From the NCBI GenBank assembly GCA_021613535.1, contig CP075492.1, positions 7,378,001-7,442,000 on the forward strand: a stretch of DNA of 64,000 bases, written 5' to 3'. Origin of the DNA: Adineta vaga (lineage: Eukaryota > Rotifera). This document shows positions 57,682-64,000 of this stretch, piece after piece. A program made the translations under genes and the position numbers. The stretch's first letter is position 1. Each line of letters opens with the position of its first letter. The notes beneath the pieces are model-generated. The model was not told the origin of the DNA. It searched no databases and saw nothing but the letters and a program-made list of their open reading frames with translations.

Positions 57682-60600
57682 CTATTTTGTCGAGGATGAT
57701 GTCTGTGTTATTGGTGTCGTTCTTTGTTGAGCAAATTTTTGTACTAAACTTTGACTTGCTCGAAGTAATAATTGAAAACGTTGAACCATGGGTGATGTTG
57801 GATTTGTTTGGATGTATGTATACAATTTCTTACTCAAATCATTCAATACATTTTGTAAATAATCACGAACACTTGGATGTGTGAAATCCAAACAAATCAA
57901 TGCTTCATGTAAATAACTAGAAAAAAGAAATCGAGAAATGATAGGTCATAAAGATTTAAATGATCTTACTTATATTTCAATTCTTGATTGGTATTCAAAT
58001 CGACTGCAAGTTGTTGAATTAAAGATAGAAGAACAGGTGTTTGTAATGGACATGGTTGTATGGAAAATAATTCTTTTGGACGAATATTTTCACATAAATA
58101 TGAAACAAGATTAAGATCAGATGCTGATAAGACATATTCAAATGCTTGATTGAAATGACCGAGACGAATAAATTTTAATACTTTTTGTTGTTTTATATCC
58201 GTTGGTGATGTTGTAATCGTTACTGTTGATGATGATGATGATGATGATGATGCTAATGGAACTGTAGGTGCTGGTGTTGTCGTTCGACTAGCAGGTGGTT
58301 TGGGAGTGTTAGTTTGACGAAATAAAGTATTCAGATCATTTTTCTGTGTAGTTAACATTTCACGAAATGTTGATGTAACTTCGTCACGTAGTATCGATCG
58401 TGTCGTTTCTCGAATTCTATTTAGAAAAAGAAAAAGAAAACAATCGAATGAACGACAAACTTCGGCAATTCTTACGTAGGTGTTAAATTTGCTGTTAAAT
58501 GTTGAGTAATTTCAGTTTTTAATATATTAGCTAAATCTTGATTTTTCTTTTCAAATTCTTTATTCACTTGTGTTGTTTCTTTTCGTATTTCAGTCATCAT
58601 CTGTTCACGTTGTTGAATTAATGATCGTTGTTGTTGTCGACCATATTCAATCATTTCTTGTAAATCTAAATTTAGCTTTCATCAGAATAAATCCTTCAAC
58701 AATCTTTTTCATACATACATTCTTTTGTACCACGTTTAAAAACATCATTGGTCTGTTGAAACATATTTGTTACTGCTTTTTCAAATGATGGAATGACAAT
58801 TTGATTGAATGTATCACGATATGATGCTACCATTGTTGATTGAATAGCATGAGATACTGAATGACTTAGTGAATCAATCATTGTCTATAGAGATAAGAAA
58901 TGAGTAAAAATTAGAATTAGAAGTTTCTTTCCTAAACAAACTTTTGAACGGAAAATTTGTGCAATCGTTTGTTTAATAATCGTATCTGTTGCTAATAATT
59001 TAGCAGCAAGATCTTTGTGTAAATTATCTTTCATTTCTCGATATGGTTCAAATACAGATTTCATGGCTAGAAAGAAATATCAATGAACAACAAGAATTAA
59101 ATCAATTCTTTTACCGTTTTGTATATATGTCTGAATTTTTTCGATTAATATAGCTTCTAATCGATCATAATGTGTATCTGTTAATGTTGTTGATTGAGAT
59201 TCATTTGTTGTTAAAACATCGATAGGTAATGCATTTGGACTGGGTCGACTTGGTCGTGATATAACACCTAAAATGCAATCACAACAAGAAAATGTCTAGA
59301 TTTTAGAGGAGATAAGATTGTATATTATTTACCAGATGATTCAAAATTTATCAATCTATCAACTTTGTTTGCTAATTGTTCAAGACGTTGACAACATTGT
59401 TCTAATTTTTCTTCATTATACAAGTATGATGTTGTTTGTGAAATAGGATCTGCTGAAAGATCATGCCGTTGTGAACGTAATTCATTTAATAAATGAGTTA
59501 ATTGTCGAATTTCATGTAAGGACTAAATATAGAGGAAACAGATAAGAAATGAACTGTATTTCATGCTCTATTTACATCAACATTCAATCCTAATTGTGAA
59601 CTATTTGGCGATCGTCCACTACGTCGTTTGATACGTGTATGCAAAACATCTTCTTCATCAGCTGTTGAATCATCATCTTTATCACTTTTATAGAGAGATA
59701 TTTCAATGAATATAATTTGATTATGAATAAAACGTATACCTTGTTTCTGTTGGGTCACTATAATCATCGTTATCATGATGACTAGATGCATTTAATCCTC
59801 TTTAGAAATGATTTTAATTGAATGAAAAAGATGGAGAAAATAAAGTTTATTTTTACTTGATGGGACTTTGTTTAGGCCATCGTTGACCATCACCGTATTT
59901 AGTTGGTGATAAAAGTGGATTTTGAATACCATTAATCTAAGAAAACTTCAAATATATTTGAATATCATATGAAAAGTGTATACTGATTCATCATCATCAT
60001 GTGTTTTGATTGGCATAAATACAGTATCTACATCAACACTATCATCGTCTGGTACTAAAAAAGAAGTAATCAAATTTGTAGTAGAGAAAAATTTGCATAC
60101 AAATGAATGAATATACCTGCTTCAAATGGAAGAGGATAATTTGTTGCACATAACATACTATCCGCAACTTCTTTATCAGCGAGATCATATGGTGATTGTG
60201 ATATTCCTAAAAATCAATACTTACAGAATTAGTTTTGAAAATTAAAAATCAATTCATACCATTGTTAATCAATGATGATGAATCTACATCTGTCGTTCCT
60301 GTTGGTTTAAATCGACTATTAGGACTAGTTGTTACGACTGCAGCTATTTGTGTTTGTAATGGTGAAGTGTGTGTACAATTCGATTGTTGACTGTTAACAT
60401 CGTCAAATGCTGTCCTATTTCCTAATAAAAATCCATGCAATGGATCGATTGTCGATGCTGATGGTGTTGAATTGCTTGTTAATCCATTATGACTTGCAAG
60501 TAATGAACGTGCTGTATCACCATTCTGTAATCCAGTTATATTTGTTAATGAACTATTTGGTGATAAAAGATCATCAATACTGTATCTATATGAGATAGAT

Positions 60601-63146
60601 ATACACATTGATATGATCATTAAAGTAATAAAGTTATCTTACGGTGGAAGACTCATTAGATCGTCAACAGGTGGTTCTATTCGATTAGTAGTCATTGTAG
60701 GTAATGGTATATTTCCATTTCGTAAATATGCCATGTATGGTTCAAAACGAAAATCTTATAGAATCTCGAAATCAATTAAGAAAGTGAAGTTTTGTTTTTC
60801 ATGACTTACCTTCAATAATACCATTCTGTATTGAAGGATTTTGTTCTCCAAAGTAGACAGGATCTGTTAGCATGAAACGATTTGTTTTAAACACCAGTAG
60901 TACTTCTTTAAAAGATCTAATCGAAACAGAAAAATATAAGAGCTTTATTTTTACCATATTAAAAAATCATTTTTGATTATTATACTTTGTATGAATACTA
61001 TACATTTTAATACCATAGGTCACAGAATCCGCATATTCACCTATATATATATATATCAAAGATAAATATTACAAACTGATCAAATCTTACGATTAATTTG
61101 ATCTGCAGCTGTAATTGCAAAACTTATTGATGGCGATTGAAATGAATTGAAAGCATTTATTGAAGAAAAATGTGCTCGATTATTGTCAGCATCTTGATAG
61201 ATAGTTAAAACGTACATTGACTAAATAAGAAAAAAAGAGAAAACAACTTATATATGTTATCACGATAGACAAATGTGTAAATTATATTATTACATTTCGA
61301 TGTATATCGGAAAGAACAAGAAAACGTGATGTTAAATCTATCGAAGCTTTAAGTATAGGTAATTGAGATGATGAATTAAAACTAAAATTTTGATATAAGA
61401 AGAATCAACTGATTAATATTCTATTCTACCGAATAATTTGTAAACAACTCCAATTTGTACAACTCCAGACTTTTAATTCTCGATTTTGATCACAACCAGA
61501 AACTGCATAACGCCATAGTTGTGTACTAAAAAATACCGAATAATATTGAAAGAAACATCAACGGAAGATTCATTTTACGAACTCTTGTGTTAAATTTTTA
61601 TGATCATCAAGAAAAAATAACGATGAAATAGGACGACCTTCATGTGGAATCCAAAGATGTAAGCATCTACAATAATCGTTTCCTTCTAAAAAATATCAAT
61701 GATACAAAATAATCATTACCTGCACGTTTGTGGTTGATCAAAATTTATTGAGAAGAATTTTATTTCACCTTTATCTGTTCCTGTTCCTAATGCAGTACCA
61801 TCTGGTGAAAAACATACAGAAGTAACATTCTAAGATGAAACATCCATCTATGATTCATCTCTTCGAAATTCAATTCAAATTACTTACACCATTATTATCT
61901 TCGTATGTTAAGTGACCATTTTCAATTTGATTTAAAGTTAACATATTATCCGATATTGATGATTGTGATGCAATTGCAACATTAAGTACTTCAACCTAAA
62001 TAAATTCAATCGATTATCAATCTGAACAAAAAGAGAAATATCGAATTTGCAAACAAACATGTGAACCGCATGTAACACTCATCATTGTATATGCATCATT
62101 ATCTTCATTATCGCTACTATCTGGTATGAAACAGCACCATGATAATGTTGGAGGAGATTGATTATTTGAATATTGTAAATCAATAAATAAAATTAAAGTA
62201 TGTCTAATAGAGAAAGAAAACGATTATTTGTATAAATTCATTCAAAATCTTACTGTAATTCATTAGGTTCATCACTTTTTTCTATTCGATAGATACGTAA
62301 ATGACATGCTTGATCAACACATGCCAAAAGGACATCATCAGAAAATGAGAATGCTAAATCATGAATATCACCCGAAAATGGTGGATTAATTACAGAACGA
62401 AAATCCACTTGTTTATAGAAAACACAAACAATATCATCACCACTTTGTCCTAGAAAATCGATTCAATAAAATCATTCACGATAGAAAAACAGATTACAAA
62501 CGTTTTAAAGCATAAGCAACAAAGTTTCCACATGTCACAACGAAATGGCCAGAATAATATCGTGATTCCCAATTATGGTCAATAATCGGTTGAGAAAAGA
62601 CCTTAAAAAAAATGACATATTCTCAATTTTGCGATATCCTATGGCGATTTCATATAGAAATACGAACATCATATAATAATTCTCATGAGAATTCGAAAAG
62701 AAAATGTCATTCTAACTTAATCAAGTAATCATTTTTTTTTCATTCAAAATGAAATTATCGTATTTGCAAGATACGAAGCAATAATAATTCTCCACATAGT
62801 TAGATAAAAAAAATAATTTACATATTTCGACATCTCTATTTCAAAATGGCAAAATATTTTACATACTTGATTAAAATCATTTGCTGATATTGTTTCTGTC
62901 AAAAGATTTTTTCGATTCGTCAATTGAATTTCAACTTCATGCCGTGAGATTAGATGTGTTGATTGGATCGGATCATTACTATTCAACTCACTAAACAGAA
63001 CGGAAAGCACATCTCATTAAAATCGTTTTCCACCACGTTTTCTCATACATTTGTTGATGACGTTTATCGTCTGAATCGAATGTACTAGAAAAAGAATCAG
63101 AATCGTAATCAAATCAATAAATCAAGTAAATAACTCACATATTCAT
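57682..63146 (-). CDS. EDC4: Enhancer of mRNA decapping 4 (Ge-1)
   Basis: Scaffold of the DCP1-DCP2 decapping complex in P-bodies. More than twenty exons run from MNIT (63144-63146) to the TAG at 57682. The N-terminal half is a WD40 propeller region, followed by Ser-rich linkers (SNSTPSASTIDP type), then long helices (YRDTFNQIVIPSFEKAVTNM, FQQTNDVFKRGTKE). The C-terminal alpha-helical domain holds HFNQAFEYVLSASDLNLVSY, PVLLSLIQQLAVDL and LDFTHPSVRDYLQNVL, all matching EDC4. Poly-Ser and GAT-repeat tracts occur near 58225-58250. The start was chosen because a short first exon joins in frame across a 50-bp intron into TFDSDDKRHQQMYEK. Confidence 0.88.
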
Positions 63147-63782
63147 AATTAGTACAAAGAAAAGATAATAATAACAAATATAATCTAAAGTCAGAAAACT
63201 TTTTCTTTATATCAAAGCAATTGATAGTAATTGATCTTTTCTTTTCATGGGCAAGTCAATATATTCTAATGTCAGATCGCAAAATCAATCAATTAGAAAA
63301 AAAATACTGAACATGGAAAGAACGAAAGAAAGAGAAAAAGATGAAGTATTTACATTCTCTTTTTATCAATAAAACACGTCCATGCGAATAGATATATCCA
63401 AGCATCACTTGTTAGCGATAGCTTTTTCTTTTCGTGTTGTTTCGCAAGATGTCTCGTGTGGGGTTCGATTCCACATAGAGACTTACATATTTTTTTCTCT
63501 CTTCCGTCTCTTTGGAAGACTTAATTCAAGTTAATCATAATTTCGTCAGTAAAGTAGGACAACCAAAAACTAACCAAGCTATCACAGATCAATAGCTTCT
63601 TATTAAATTCGTTCAGCTGACTAACGTCTAGTAAGTAGAAATCTTTTAAATGAAATAAAAAGCGAACATCACTCAAACTATTTCATCTATTTCTCTTCAT
63701 TCCTTTACATACAGTCACTGATATCTACATATATATACATGTATATGTAAAGAATCGAACTATAAATTAGAACTATTAAACT
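63147..63782. other. Intergenic region between divergent genes
   Basis: Promoter space for EDC4 (minus) and the last gene (plus). It contains a palindromic TACATATATATACATGTATA tract near 63725-63750 and an isolated tRNA T-arm-like hairpin at 63457-63482 without a matching acceptor or anticodon arm. Confidence 0.45.
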
Positions 63783-64000
63783 ATGGATACGTCGATAACA
63801 AACAATGACGAACAACAACTGATTCAAATGTCCGCATTATCACCAGAAAAACTAGTTCAAGATGAAAATAATGTTATTATGCGTGAAACACCAACTATTA
63901 CGAATGGAAAAAAACCAACAACAGAAGCTGAACTAAAACAACAAGTATTTATTTTACGTATCTTTTCTTGGCCTATACAACTTCTAACATCATGTCATAT
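63783..64000 (+). CDS. 5' end of an unidentified gene (truncated by window)
   Basis: An open frame starts MDTSITNNDEQQLIQMSALS and stays open to the window edge (about 72 codons, through VFILRIFSWPIQLLT). A polar N-terminus is followed by a hydrophobic stretch that may be the first membrane helix. Too short to identify. Confidence 0.5.
   Translation, partial: MDTSITNNDEQQLIQMSALSPEKLVQDENNVIMRETPTITNGKKPTTEAELKQQVFILRIFSWPIQLLTSCH

Noticed and set aside
63457-63482. tRNA-like T arm (stem GTGGG, loop GTTCGAT)
   Set aside because: No matching 5' acceptor strand, D arm or anticodon arm lies at the right distance, so no tRNA is called.

Overview
The window looks like animal nuclear DNA, most likely from a bdelloid rotifer (inference). 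It is AT-rich and gene-dense. Most introns are 48-70 bp GT-AG introns. It carries clear orthologues of conserved animal genes: FBXO25/32, POMP, IFRD1, eS24, URI1, IVNS1ABP, SLC25A44, EDC4, ABHD14 and a GABA-A receptor subunit. These are mixed with gene types that are typical of or expanded in bdelloids: an ADP-ribosyltransferase fused to TPR repeats, chitin-directed enzymes, and small secreted Cys-rich proteins. Two same-strand gene pairs have a pyrimidine-rich splice acceptor just before the downstream ATG, which fits spliced-leader trans-splicing of operons.

Layout. 1-5.6 kb is gene-poor, with two copies of one exon pair. 5.6-16.7 kb is accessory-like: an ammonium transporter, a tandem pair of secreted 6-Cys proteins, an FBXO25/32 F-box protein, a CBM18-GH18 chitinase followed by a nuclease-like domain, a secreted Cys-rich protein, ABHD14 with Cys at the nucleophile position, and a coiled-coil protein. 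17-22 kb holds a calcyphosin-like EF-hand protein, IFRD1, POMP and a Ly6/quiver-like secreted protein. 22-25 kb is a 3.3 kb gene desert with two terminal-inverted-repeat elements and a decayed exon. 25-36 kb holds a long disordered SAP-domain protein, an ART-TPR protein, a GPCR with an altered splice donor, and a FYVE coiled-coil protein. 38-45 kb holds a tetraspanin, a U1-type zinc-finger protein, a GT10 fucosyltransferase, and the URI1-eS24 pair. 45-64 kb holds an IVNS1ABP-like Kelch protein, a TIR element, a BORCS7-like protein, a GABA-A-type channel, a Cys/His-rich membrane protein, a CaMK-like pseudokinase, SLC25A44, EDC4 and the start of one more gene.

The most unusual locus is 10638-13286. 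It has two chitin-binding domains, a complete GH18 active-site motif and a C-terminal nonspecific-endonuclease-like domain. That arrangement resembles chitinase-delivered nuclease killers, but here all parts lie in one gene. Its reading frame is interrupted at three places. Single-base frame breaks also occur near the 5' end of the ammonium transporter and inside the fucosyltransferase. Whether these are assembly errors, decay or unusual splicing cannot be settled from the sequence alone.
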